The notes beneath the pieces are model-generated. The model was given only the letters and a program-made list of their open reading frames with translations, did not search any database and was not told the DNA's origin. From Galdieria sulphuraria (taxonomy: Eukaryota; Rhodophyta; Bangiophyceae; Galdieriales; Galdieriaceae): a DNA stretch of 64,000 nucleotides. Positions 1-9,851 of the stretch are shown piece after piece. The stretch spans positions 131,501 to 195,500 of the forward strand of contig NW_005178463.1 of NCBI RefSeq assembly GCF_000341285.1. Reading direction: 5' to 3'. Positions within the stretch are counted from its first letter, which is position 1; every line of letters begins with the position of its first letter. The translations under genes and the position numbers were made by a program.

Positions 1-250
1 ATTCCCAACTTTCACGTTGTTGAAAGAATTTTGCAGGACTATATATATGCAAGTTGTGACTATTCTTCAATATAACTTTGGAACAATGTTGAGGTCTTGA
101 AAGAAGTCCAGATATATCTATTAAGTGGCTTTTCAAGGTTGAGGGCCAGAACAAAAGGAAGCCTTAAAGTTTGGAGCACAATTCACCGCTGAGCAACATA
201 CCCGCCAAAATTTCTTGAAATGGCAATGAAGGAAGTTTACTAGTCTTGAA

Positions 251-1324
251 ATGGCGATGATGATATTCTCAGAAGATTCCTTGATTGACGTTCATTCAGT
301 TTCTAGTTTTTTTGCTCGAAATGCTATACAAAGTGCCTTTTTTGACAGCTCTTACTTCCTCTGTGTACCTACTGTGTCTTACGTGTTAATTCTAGAAGTG
401 ACCACTGCTTCAATGTTACAAGAAAACTGTTCGATTAGGAATAGTTGGAAAGTGGCAATAGATTGGGTTTCTTGTGTAGCTTTTGATCAGAGTGGTCGTT
501 TATTGTTATTGGCTCGAAATACTCAGTTGCTGGTGTTACGTTTGGTTGAACAAAGTTGGAAACAAATATTTTCGTGTGATATGCATTTTTATCCTCGTGC
601 CTTGACTATAGTTGATCGTGATAGTTGTAAATTTGATATATTAGTATCGGGTGCTTGTGGAGTAGTAATTGTTCCTTGTAGTATGGAAAACCAGGAGAAA
701 CTTTTGATTACCCTTCTAGAAGGTACTGCAGGACATCAGTGTTGTTGTCTGGTAAGTCTCAATAGTAGAGTGGTGGCAGCTGCTACCACAGATGGTAGAG
801 CAGCTGTTTGGTTACGAGAAGAGAAAGCCGGTGATTGGAAACCGGTGGCTTCTTTGATGCCTCTACATGAAGCAGTCACAGTAGCAGCTTGCGATAGGAT
901 AGTGGATATTGGATTGTATTATCGTGAAGAGGATAAGCTTTATTGCTTGGCTCTCGGTTGGTGGGATGGAGCAGTTTTGGTATATACAAGTCCTCAAGAC
1001 TGCACGAATTATAAGTTGCAGTGGTCCAGAAGAGCTTGTTCCAACTGTCATACTTGGAAAGACATTCCTTGTGGATATTTAACTTGGCATGTTAGTGGTC
1101 AACAGTTGATAGTATGCACGGAACCGTTTCGAATTAGTATTCTGAGTGCTTTGGATGGCGCTGTGAAAAGTATACTCTTCGTTCCGTCACATTTTCTATG
1201 CCAGGGTATTTCCAACTGTAAAGAATATTTATTTCTGTTGTCGAAGAACATGTCTCATTCGAAGTGGAGTGTCCTTCAATATTGGCGCTTTGGAGATGAG
1301 ACTTGCAGTACAGAAGGGGCGTAA
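251..1324 (+). CDS. WD40/beta-propeller-like protein of unknown function
   Basis: Single open frame of 357 codons starting at ATG 251. The protein has no signal peptide and no strong membrane segment. It is built of alternating hydrophobic strands with WD40-like signatures: a 'VAFDQSGRLLLL' strand near residues 76-87, 'TDGRAAVWL' near 180-190 and 'GWWDGAVLVYT' near 236-246, each separated by about 50 residues as in blade repeats. No family-specific motif was recognised, so only a propeller-type scaffold role is inferred. The stop lies 40 bp before the start codon of the next gene on the same strand, so its 3' UTR must overlap that gene's promoter. A missed exon at either end cannot be excluded. 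Confidence 0.6.
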   Translation: MAMMIFSEDSLIDVHSVSSFFARNAIQSAFFDSSYFLCVPTVSYVLILEVTTASMLQENCSIRNSWKVAIDWVSCVAFDQSGRLLLLARNTQLLVLRLVEQSWKQIFSCDMHFYPRALTIVDRDSCKFDILVSGACGVVIVPCSMENQEKLLITLLEGTAGHQCCCLVSLNSRVVAAATTDGRAAVWLREEKAGDWKPVASLMPLHEAVTVAACDRIVDIGLYYREEDKLYCLALGWWDGAVLVYTSPQDCTNYKLQWSRRACSNCHTWKDIPCGYLTWHVSGQQLIVCTEPFRISILSALDGAVKSILFVPSHFLCQGISNCKEYLFLLSKNMSHSKWSVLQYWRFGDETCSTEGA

Positions 1325-1364
1325 TCGAAAGAAAAAATTTTTTAGATAATTGCGCCATTTCTCC

Positions 1365-2399
1365 ATGAAGTGGCAACTGCAGAAGACAATCGTGGTACGT
1401 CGTTTTGGCTTGTTCGCTTTCATTGAAAAGCCGCTTCACGTATCCAGAGTTGTGTGTCTTTCACAGATATGTAACTGTTGTTTTCAGAAACATAGACTGT
1501 GCATTCCTTCGAAAGAAAAACAACTGGGAAGTAGAAGCTTTTTCTCTGGTGGATTTCTAGAAATCCCCAAAGTCCCAAAGAAGAACCAGACTACTGTACG
1601 TATGCAACAAAACAGCAAAGGACCGTTATCAGGGAAAGCTTGGTGGAGTGGCTTGTTAACGGGAACAGTTCTGTTTGCTCTTCTGATACCTTACTTGTCC
1701 AATCTCGCATTCAACGATGTTGTTCTAACGGAGGACGATATAAACTTGAAACTTCGGCAGATTCCAGTATTTGCTGTAACCGATGGCGAAGGTAAACCGT
1801 TTTTATTGGAAAGTCCTATGAATGAGAAGCAACGAGATGGCTATTTCTTTGTTGATAAAGATGACGCCGTTTCGTTTGAAGAGTTGGTGACTTCGCAAGA
1901 CACTGAGGTGAAAACAAAAATATTTCCTTTGACACTTGATGTTGCAGAACGTTTTATTCAGGGGAAGATAGACCCTAGCTATGTTTCAAGCTCTGACAGG
2001 TTTCACCTGACACCCAATGTGGAAGATTTGGAGTTTGCAGACTTGATATTGAAAACTAAATTTGACCGAGCTGACGTTCCGGTATTTGCAGTAGAAAAAC
2101 TAAGACTGGAAGTTCAGATATCACTCCATAAAGAGAGTGAGGAGAAAGAAGGCTCAGTATCGGAGCAACCGCAAGTAAAGCGGATCATTCCACTCTTCTT
2201 GAAGAAGCAAGATCTGGAAAGTTTGTTGAATGCTGCGAAGAAGAATAGTGAAAAAAACTTTGATCCGGTAGTACAGGTATACAAGTTGAGTGATTTATTG
2301 ACAAATTTGAAAAGGGGCGAATTTGGATCACTAGATGACTTTATGTTTTATCCACCCGAAGAGTCACTGGAATATATCAAAGAACTATCGTCTTCATGA
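1365..2399 (+). CDS. TIC22: Tic22-family chloroplast protein import component
   Basis: An intronless frame of 344 codons from ATG 1365. The first ~85 residues are rich in basic and hydroxylated residues and lack acidic ones, as expected for a plastid targeting sequence. A hydrophobic stretch follows ('LLTGTVLFALLIPYL'). The Tic22 signature then appears: 'IPVFAVTDGEGKPFLL' near residue 130, a 'GYFFVDKDDAV' segment, and a second half with 'VPVFAVEKLRL'. Tic22 proteins act in the intermembrane space of the plastid envelope during protein import, and the internal pseudo-duplication seen here (two 'PVFAV' strands) is characteristic. The gene converges on the aldo/keto reductase, with 39 bp between stop codons. 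Confidence 0.85.
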   Translation: MKWQLQKTIVVRRFGLFAFIEKPLHVSRVVCLSQICNCCFQKHRLCIPSKEKQLGSRSFFSGGFLEIPKVPKKNQTTVRMQQNSKGPLSGKAWWSGLLTGTVLFALLIPYLSNLAFNDVVLTEDDINLKLRQIPVFAVTDGEGKPFLLESPMNEKQRDGYFFVDKDDAVSFEELVTSQDTEVKTKIFPLTLDVAERFIQGKIDPSYVSSSDRFHLTPNVEDLEFADLILKTKFDRADVPVFAVEKLRLEVQISLHKESEEKEGSVSEQPQVKRIIPLFLKKQDLESLLNAAKKNSEKNFDPVVQVYKLSDLLTNLKRGEFGSLDDFMFYPPEESLEYIKELSSS

Positions 2400-2438
2400 C
2401 AAATTTTATGCAAGACGACAATCACAATCCACTATTCT

Positions 2439-3558
2439 TTATTGCAAAGGTATATCATCCAACTCAATATTTTCATTACCTCGATATTTGAGGATTGGAT
2501 TTTGTTTAAAAGTCTGACCTATAAAGTCATGTGGGAAACCGAGCTCTATAGAGCTGGCATCATTCAGTCTCTCCATTTGTTCAGCGTTCAGTCGGATATT
2601 GAGTGCCTGAATATGCTCTTTTAGCTGTGCTGTTGTTCGACAACCTACTATTGGAATAGTTCCAGGTTGATGGTTTAACATCCATGCCAAGACAATCTGA
2701 CTGTTGGAAACATTGAGTTGCTTCGCAATATCTGTAACCACGTCTTGCAACTGAAAATCTTTTTCAGTCATTTGTGTGATTCCGCCTCGTATCTTTGGTT
2801 GCGTGCCTCTCTGATATTTACCAGTAAGTTTCCCTTGTCCTAAAACACCCCAAGGGACGTGTGCAATCTTCTCACTTCTAAGCATTGGAATCAGCTCTCT
2901 TTCCATGGTACGATCTGATAGCGAGTATCTTCCTTGGTATGCAGCTACACGGGGCCAACCACGAAACTCTGCAATAGTATTGGCCTTTGCTACAACCCAC
3001 GCAGGAGTATCCGAAAAAGCAACATAGTGCACCTTTCCAGCTGAAATTAAATCGTGGAAACTACTCATAACTTCTTCAATCGGGGTTGTAAAGTCCCAAA
3101 AGTGTACGTAAAGCTACTCAAACTGAGTTGCATCCCATTCTGCTACTGTTACTTACCAAGTCAATATAATCAGTTTGCAACCGTCTCAAAGAGTCCTTTA
3201 CGGCTGAAACCATATTCTTTCTATGATTACCCACAGCATTAGGATCATTTTTCCGCATTCCTATACTAAACTTGGTAGCTACGACCATTCTTTCTCTATT
3301 GCCTCTTTTCTTCATCCACTCTCCGATGATTTCCTCAGTTTCACCTTCGTTATACTTATTGGCCATATCCAAACTACAAAGTCAAATAAGGGATGATAAA
3401 AGAACTTTCAAGATAACTTACAAGTTACCACCTGCTTCTACATAGGTGTCCAAGATGGCCTCGTTTTCCACATGCTCTCCCATAATATCCTGCCAAGACT
3501 TTCCATAACCCATGCAACCAAGACATAAGGGTGATACTCGCAAGCCAAAGGAGCCTAC
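2439..3558 (-). CDS. Aldo/keto reductase (5' end incomplete)
   Basis: At least three exons on the minus strand, with introns at about 3374..3421 (48 bp) and 3115..3156 (42 bp). The spliced protein has the family hallmarks in order: 'GLRVSPLCLGCMGYG' at the first strand, 'GGNFLDMANKY' holding the catalytic Asp and Tyr, 'VVATKFS' with the catalytic Lys, and 'LLYVHFWD' with the catalytic His. The later cofactor part is also present ('IPIVGCRTTAQLKEHI' resembles the NADPH 2'-phosphate binding loop). The tetrad is complete, so an active NADPH-dependent oxidoreductase is expected; the substrate is unknown. No in-frame ATG is visible directly upstream of exon 1, so a further small 5' exon or a different first splice site is likely around 3560-3630. 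Confidence 0.85.
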
Positions 3559-3926
3559 CTGAGTCTGAAACCAGCTAAAGGCAGGCACACAGACGGCAAA
3601 ACCTGGTATTGACCAACATCACAACGGCAAGTGTTTAGCTATTGACCAAAAGTCCAAATCACGAAGTTTAGCGGGTGAAAAAACGAATCTCCAAGTTACG
3701 GACAACACATACGATATATACATATAGACAAATATATATATATATATATACATAAAGTAAAGAGAAATATATAGCAAGCAAATAAGTGAGAGAAATGTTG
3801 TCAAGCAAATCATAAAAGAATGCACTGATGCTGAGAATACAATCAGCACTGATGAGTAGACAACATCTTCACTCACTTGACAAAATAGACTACATCATAA
3901 CTAACCTGGCAAAATGGATTGGATAA
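3559..3926. other. Intergenic region with AT repeat
   Basis: This stretch lies between the divergent aldo/keto reductase and LSM3 genes. It contains a pure TA dinucleotide run at 3732..3750 in a wider AT-rich tract. It presumably holds both promoters and the unresolved 5' end of the reductase. No other coding signal is seen. Confidence 0.5.
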
Positions 3927-4253
3927 ATGATTCAACAACCGCTAGACTTAATTTTGTTGGCACTGGATGAAGAAATACTTGTCAAGTTACGTGGAGACAG
4001 AGAACTCAGGGGAAAGTTACAGGTTGGTGTATAATGATTGCTGCCTTCACAAGAGTTTGGGTTGAGGGTCTAGTAGGCTTTTGATCAACACATGAATTTG
4101 GTATTGAGCGATGTTGAAGAAACTGCGTTGAAGGTGGAAGTGGATGATGAAACGGGAGAAGAACTCATAAAGGCGGTGAAAAGGAAGATGCCAATGTTAT
4201 TCGTCCGTGGAGACGGTGTGATATTGGTTGCGCCACCGCTTCGAACTGCATAA
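3927..4253 (+). CDS. LSM3: U6 snRNA-associated Sm-like protein LSm3
   Basis: Two exons: 3927..4022 and 4077..4253, with a 54-bp GT-AG intron. Together they encode 90 residues. The Sm1 motif is '[22 protein letters not shown]', completed across the intron by '[16 protein letters not shown]', and Sm2 is '[19 protein letters not shown]'. The order and wording match LSm3 specifically rather than other Sm proteins. LSm3 belongs to the LSm2-8 ring that binds the U6 3' end in the nucleus and the LSm1-7 ring in mRNA decay. Each exon alone is too short to stand out, so the gene is easily missed. Length is normal for the family. Confidence 0.9.
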
Positions 4254-4773
4254 GGTAAGTTGCTGCTTTCTTTAGCTGCTCGTAGCATCCTAAGATGATG
4301 AATCTTTACCTTGAATGCTATTATGAAGACGATACATGAGATTTCTGATATTGATTCGTGATAAACTTTATCTTGAACAGATTTTGAGAAACTAAAAACA
4401 AATATTCTAGGTTGCTTTTTGTTGGAAAGTTATATAGTACAAGCTGGAGTGTACCCTTTGAGTGTGTTAGGGAAGGAGAAAAGACTTGTGAAGGGTATTG
4501 TGAACTCACGTTTCGTATTTATTTTTGTTTGTGGGTTATTCTACACGATTACCATCTCGCCTTTTATAAAAGCTGGACTTAATACTTATCTACGCAGGAT
4601 TTTCAAATCGACTTGCTTTTTCAAGGCGTTCCAAGTTTTCGAACTAGTAGAACTGTAACAATCATATTAACCTTGAATTCCTTTATTCTCTCCCTCTTAC
4701 TCACATACACATTGCTCTTGCATGTCGTCGAGTTGTTAATCGGCCAAGTTTAGTTTGACGATACTAGACGATA
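4254..4773. other. Intergenic region between LSM3 and MCTS1
   Basis: No convincing protein gene is seen. A weak box C/D-like pair (C-like box at 4295..4301, CTGA at 4345..4348) lies just downstream of LSM3; it is discussed as a finding and not called as a gene. The rest is AT-rich and probably holds the LSM3 3' UTR and the MCTS1 promoter. Confidence 0.4.
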
Positions 4774-5334
4774 ATGTTCAAAAAGTTCAATCCTCAAGGA
4801 GATATAGTTTCTCAAGTTCCTATCAAGTCTTCAGTGCAACGGTCCATCCGTAACCAAATATTGGAACAGTTTCCTTCAGTAGAGCCTTTTATAGAAGATA
4901 TTCTACCGAGGAAGGAAAAGTGGATACTCATCAAGTGCCATGGTCATATGAATCTTATTTCGATCAACTATGAACAGCCAATATTTTTCAACTTGAGAAC
5001 AGGACCTTATTTCCCTAGTTTGCGTCTGTTACACGCGTATCCTTTTCTGTTGCCACGACTACAAGTAGATAAAGGAGCCATCAGGCATATACTAAAAGGA
5101 GCAGATATAATGTGTCCTGGTTTAACGAGTGCTGGAGCAAGAATGGATGAAGAGTTAGGTAGCAATCGTATGGTAGGAATATTTGCTGAAGGGAAGGAAC
5201 ATGCGTTGGCAGTAGGTGTCACAAAACTGTCGACGGAAGATGTAAAAAACGTGAACAAAGGAGTGGCAGTAGAAAATATTCACTATCTCAACGATGGTTT
5301 ATGGAAATTATCTTTGGGAGAACAACAGTCATAA
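4774..5334 (+). CDS. MCTS1: MCTS1/Tma20-like PUA-domain translation factor
   Basis: Intronless frame of 186 codons. The N-terminal half is the DUF1947/pre-PUA part ('KSSVQRSIRNQILEQFPSVEPFIEDILPRK' region, residues ~18-47) and the C-terminal half is a PUA domain with 'VDKGAIRHILKGADIMCPGL' near residue 100 and 'AVGVTKLSTEDV'. Wording and length match MCT-1/Tma20, which pairs with DENR/Tma22 to promote recycling of tRNA from 40S subunits and reinitiation. Cytosolic. The next gene, LAS1, also serves ribosome production and lies on the same strand. Confidence 0.92.
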   Translation: MFKKFNPQGDIVSQVPIKSSVQRSIRNQILEQFPSVEPFIEDILPRKEKWILIKCHGHMNLISINYEQPIFFNLRTGPYFPSLRLLHAYPFLLPRLQVDKGAIRHILKGADIMCPGLTSAGARMDEELGSNRMVGIFAEGKEHALAVGVTKLSTEDVKNVNKGVAVENIHYLNDGLWKLSLGEQQS

Positions 5335-5667
5335 AAACTTGTAGACAAGTGGCTGGTGGAGTTGTTCCCTTGAAGTATATTTTGGCTACTAGAAGAAACC
5401 CAAGTAGGATTTTTAGCAATTGTTCTTTGAATAAGATTGGGTTATCAACGACTATTAGTGCTCAGACAGTACGAATATGTCAACATACACACAAGTGTTT
5501 TCGCAAGTACTCGTCATCATCGCCGTTGATTGCATTTATTTATCATTGGATGATGGATGCGCTTATCTATCTAATCATGTATGGGAAAAGAGACAGAGAG
5601 AGAAATATGGTGTAGAGTTGTGTCAAGACTCGTGAGTATTTGAAAGTAAAATTTTCATTCTCTTTTT
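5335..5667. other. Intergenic spacer, nothing recognised
   Basis: A 333-bp spacer between MCTS1 and LAS1 on the same strand. No coding or RNA gene signal is evident. It presumably carries the MCTS1 3' UTR and the LAS1 promoter. Confidence 0.4.
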
Positions 5668-7037
5668 ATGGCGTCCATGTTAAAAGCATCAGGTGCCAAG
5701 TTATTTCCATGGAAGAACTGGGATGAGTGGTACCAAGTTGTAGATCACTTGTTTCAAGGTGACCTTTCCCAAGTACTCGAGTCACTGCAAATTGTATCCC
5801 ACTGGAGACAAAAAATGGCCATCCCTGTGGCAGTGGACTCCGGAGCTCAGTTGGTAGAATTATGTTGGAAACAAGACTCTATCACGGAGCCCATATTTTC
5901 CTTGGCTTTAGCTTGTGCCATTGTTCGATTGGTAAACGGAATGGTGGATAACATGCAAGAGTCATCGTATGCTGTATCAGTAACAGGGTTAGCTTCACAG
6001 TTGGGGTTACCCGTATTCGTTGCGGAAATGCGCCACGATATCTCTCACAACGCATTGCCTTCCAGGGAAGCTTTGTTATTTGCTACCAAAGAGTGTCTCC
6101 AATGGTTGAAGAAACATTATTTCTTTGCGCAGTGGGAACAACTTGTCCCTATAAATCATAATATTTTGTCATACTTGCAATTATATGAGGACTCTTCGAA
6201 ACAGGTATGGATTCTCATGACGAAGATAGTCTTCCTAATTGTGTTTCTCAGGATGGTTGTTCCAAAGAAAGGAAACGCTCATTAGCTATACAAATAACCA
6301 AAAATATTTCAGGCTCCAGTGTTGGTAGCTTACTATTTCCTGCATTGGTGAATGATTACTTGATACCTGAAGACTACCAATGGAATGCTTCCGTAGAAGC
6401 TATTTGGAAGCGTTGGAATGACGCTTTGCTAGTATTCCAACAAAGATGGCCATTCTTTGTAACAAGGCTATATTGGTATCTCTTCGTGAGAGGATGGAAA
6501 TTATTGGCGACGAACCAAACAAAGCGAATATCGTTGATATTTGGTTGGTTGAGATGCATAGTTGTAGAAATGCGACAATGGTTATTTGAAATGGAACTGA
6601 AATGGTTGAACCAATTGATAGAATTTTCTATTCATATATATTTGAAGAAGATGAATGAGTTCTCAATAGGGTTGGATACTACTACTACAGCTTCAGTGAG
6701 TTCGTGGTTGGAAACTTGCAAAATGGTGTCAACTTGTAAGTCTTCGTGGGGTCTGCTATTGTATTGTATGGAAAAAGAGGAAATGGTATTACATGATACA
6801 ACATCTTGTGACGAGAACCATTTCCAACCATTTCAAGTAACCAATGAACAAACCATATCGAATTGGACAAAATGTGAACAGCCTTTCGATTGTCCTATTG
6901 GCTCTATTGTTGATTGGAGAAAAGCAAACTTTTTATACAAACAAGCAGAAAGAAAGAAGGAGACGGAGAGCGAATGCCCATCAGGAAAGACTCATTTCTT
7001 ATCAGATGATTTGCTCGATAGAATTTCCCAATTCTGA
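5668..7037 (+). CDS. LAS1: LAS1-like pre-rRNA endoribonuclease (HEPN domain)
   Basis: Two exons, 5668..6204 and 6252..7037, with a 47-bp GT-AG intron; spliced length is 440 residues. The N-terminal domain starts 'FPWKNWDEWYQV', typical of Las1 ('W...eW..v'). The HEPN nuclease motif R-x4-H is present as 'MRHDISHNALPS' near residue 132, giving the RHxxxH active site. Las1 forms a complex with the Grc3 kinase and cuts within ITS2 to separate 5.8S and 25S precursors in the nucleolus. The C-terminal half is poorly conserved, as usual for the family. The stop is 8 bp from the stop of the convergent OSBP gene. Confidence 0.88.
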
Positions 7038-7045
7038 TCGACTTT

Positions 7046-9768
7046 TTAGAATATATCCGGACACATATCCCACTTCTTTTCTTTACGATGAATATAATAC
7101 TTTCCATTGAATTTCCAATCATTCTTTTCAGTTGTCTCGTCATACTTCCATTCAAACCATAACGGTACGTGTTCTTCACCTCGCGACTCTCTCATCTATT
7201 CCCCAATCATCCCATTCACTCACTATACAACAAAAATGAAAAGAGCCTTTGATTTCTTACCTTTCTTGAAGTTCTTTGTTTCTCTTCTAACCGTTGTTTC
7301 TCGTTGGCTGCATCCGTAAAACGAGACTCTTCCAAGGCACGTTGATCAGGTCTCCTTCTAGAATCCGTCGGCGGAATCTTTTCTTCAATATTTGGCGTAA
7401 GTTCATTCAAAGTAATAGCAAAACAAGTGAAATTAAAGCCAGCAGAGTCTTCTGGAGGTGGCCTCTTAGCAGCTCGCCATATCAAACGCTTTTCACCTTG
7501 ATTGAAAAGATAAAATTTTTCCTTCTCTATGAGCAATGTTGTTCTTACCATTTGGAAGTTCTTCTTCTAAGTGACTTAGCCAGGAACCACTCATTTTCCT
7601 TTGAGGATTTCCACTTTTATCATGAACAACACATTTCACTTCTCCATACGAACGCATGTCACTCAACCAACCAGTCTTCTTTAACTTGACAACTGCATAG
7701 GAACCAGTTCGATGATTGGTTAATACCATTTCTCCATAATTATCGATCCATACATTGCCAATAACAATATTGTGAGCACATGTAGTAGCTTTTTCGTAAG
7801 TTATATGATCACCGTACTTGGAAAGAAAAACATGAACTGTCCCAGTAGGAAATACTTCAATAGACTTTCCCCAGAACTTGTTGGCTACTAAATGAACAGC
7901 TGAATACACCCATTCATTATTTCCACCTTCCGCATGAGATGCACTAATGGGTGGATGATGACTCACTTGTTCACTCACAAAGCGCAAGTTCTTCTCTGGA
8001 AGAAACAATTCATAAGTTTCGCCTAAAATTGGATTGAATGGTTTTCCTGTTCGACCCTTTTTATCAAGAATGAAACCTTTTTATGTACTCTTCAAAATAC
8101 TGGAGCACTTACCACAGTTGAGCTATAATGACTTACAGCCAAGGCACTCACGTGTAGCAATCGATCAAACTCATTCTCTAAAGTAACAGCTTTATCCAGT
8201 AATTCGCTATATTCAATGTCCTCAGCCATTCTTTGTAAAAAAGATAAAGGCTCGTTAAATGTTACTGGCATGGATATCTTAGAAAGATCTTTTCCTATCG
8301 AATCTTTCAAAACGGACCAAAATGAAGGCTTTTGCATCAGTTCTTTGGGTTGAGGCAATTTGGTTCTTCGTTGTAAAGTTCCCGATGAAGTTCGAGGACT
8401 GAATATTGCATCATTATCTTCGTCGGGTTCACTTGTTGCAAGTGAAGGAGATAACAAATCCATGGAAGAGCGAACACTATCTCCAATAGCGTCAAAAAAC
8501 TCAGTGCCATCGTCTTCATCCAAGTCATGTTCAAATACTGAAACTGTTCTGGCAAGATTTTGATGAGAACCAACTTCCTTTTGTTCCAATGTAGTGCGAT
8601 TTTGAGTATCTAACATAGTCTCCACATGCATTCGTCGTTCTTTTTCTACAGCCAAGCGCCGCAACCATAAACCTTCATCAGTCGTCAATACATGAATAGC
8701 CCAATTAATGGTATCCGTCAAGCCTTGCAACGTGTTTGTCACAGTAGAAGAAGTTGAAGTACTTTCTGTATGCAAAGCTATCGCATTAGAATTGGCAGAA
8801 TCGGGGGAAAAAATTTCTTCCAACTTTTTCAGAAAACTTTCGGCAGTAGATATTGTCTTAGAATCCAAGGAACGAAGACGACTCTGTACTCTACCCAGTT
8901 CTGCTAACAATCCGTTTCTCGATTTTGTTGCTTCATCAAAGTCATCCTAGAATAAAAACATCATTAGGTTTTCCATCCATATTCTTATAGCATATCATAC
9001 CTGCAATGATAGTTGACCCACAGCTAATTCACGAGTAGTCGCAGCTTGATCTGATTGTTTTGTGGTTGGAGGTGGTTCCTTCGACCCCAAAGTGGATTTT
9101 CCTATAGCAGACTCTGGCTTTTTCGTCTTTTCTTCGTTATTAGCACTTTTAACTTGCAATCTCATAGCTGCTCTGTTGACCAATTGTTCAAAGTATGATT
9201 TGCTCTTGCACAGCGCATCCACCCATTGGTTTCGTAACTCCTTAGAGTCTGCACGCAAGTGATAAATTCTGGTGTCCACGTCGATAGCAAAACGAGTAGG
9301 GTCAGTGTCGTGAGGGGTGATCACTGCCAACTGCAAATTAATTCTCCCTTTGCATATAGTCAAGTTACTGCTATCCACTCCTTCATTTTTATCGGGAGAA
9401 ACATTTTCTGGAAGAGGAGTAGACCTTTCAGCAAAGTATGAAAGCACTCCATTCTCTAAAACAAATAGTCTTCGTTGCCAGCCCTTCAAGTAATTAGTCC
9501 ACTTCCACAGGTGTCCTTCCATCCTAGGAACACCTGCTCTAAGTAATAAGGAATTGGCACTTCCACCAGAAGCTGAAGACAATTTTCTTCTATGACTAGG
9601 AACTGTGGTTGTCTGAGTAGATTGTCCAGAAGTTGCTTCGTTGTTGGAAACCGGAAAGTGTTCTGGAGGTATCGTTTTAGGAGCACCTGTGGTTTCCAGT
9701 TTTGACAATTTGGGCTTTTCTGTGTTCTTTGTCAAGTTACCCTTTTTTTCTGAAGAAGAGTCACTCAT
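7046..9768 (-). CDS. Oxysterol-binding protein-related lipid transfer protein (PH + ORD)
   Basis: Five exons with introns at 8947..9000, 8057..8112, 7497..7548 and 7196..7260; spliced length is 831 residues. An acidic Ser/Thr-rich N-terminus leads to a PH domain ('MEGHLWKWTNYLKGWQRRLF', residues ~77-200). A coiled-coil linker follows, then the OSBP-related domain with 'KPFNPILGETYEL' and the diagnostic fingerprint 'EQVSHHPPISA'. The end, 'PLWFEWKYD ... CPDIF', is the classic ORD tail. Such proteins exchange sterol or PS for PI4P at membrane contact sites, the PH domain reading phosphoinositides. No FFAT motif was recognised. The last exon (7046..7195) is short and would be missed without splicing. 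Confidence 0.93.
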
Positions 9769-9851
9769 AGTTCACTAACTGGTCTTGCCAATTCTATCCA
9801 CAATGGCTTTGTGCGTAACAATAACCTTTTTATTGAATGATTTGGAAATTC

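Noticed and set aside
4419-4658. 79-codon plus-strand frame between LSM3 and MCTS1
   Set aside because: Composition is hydrophobic and AT-driven, with no homology cue and no flanking exons.
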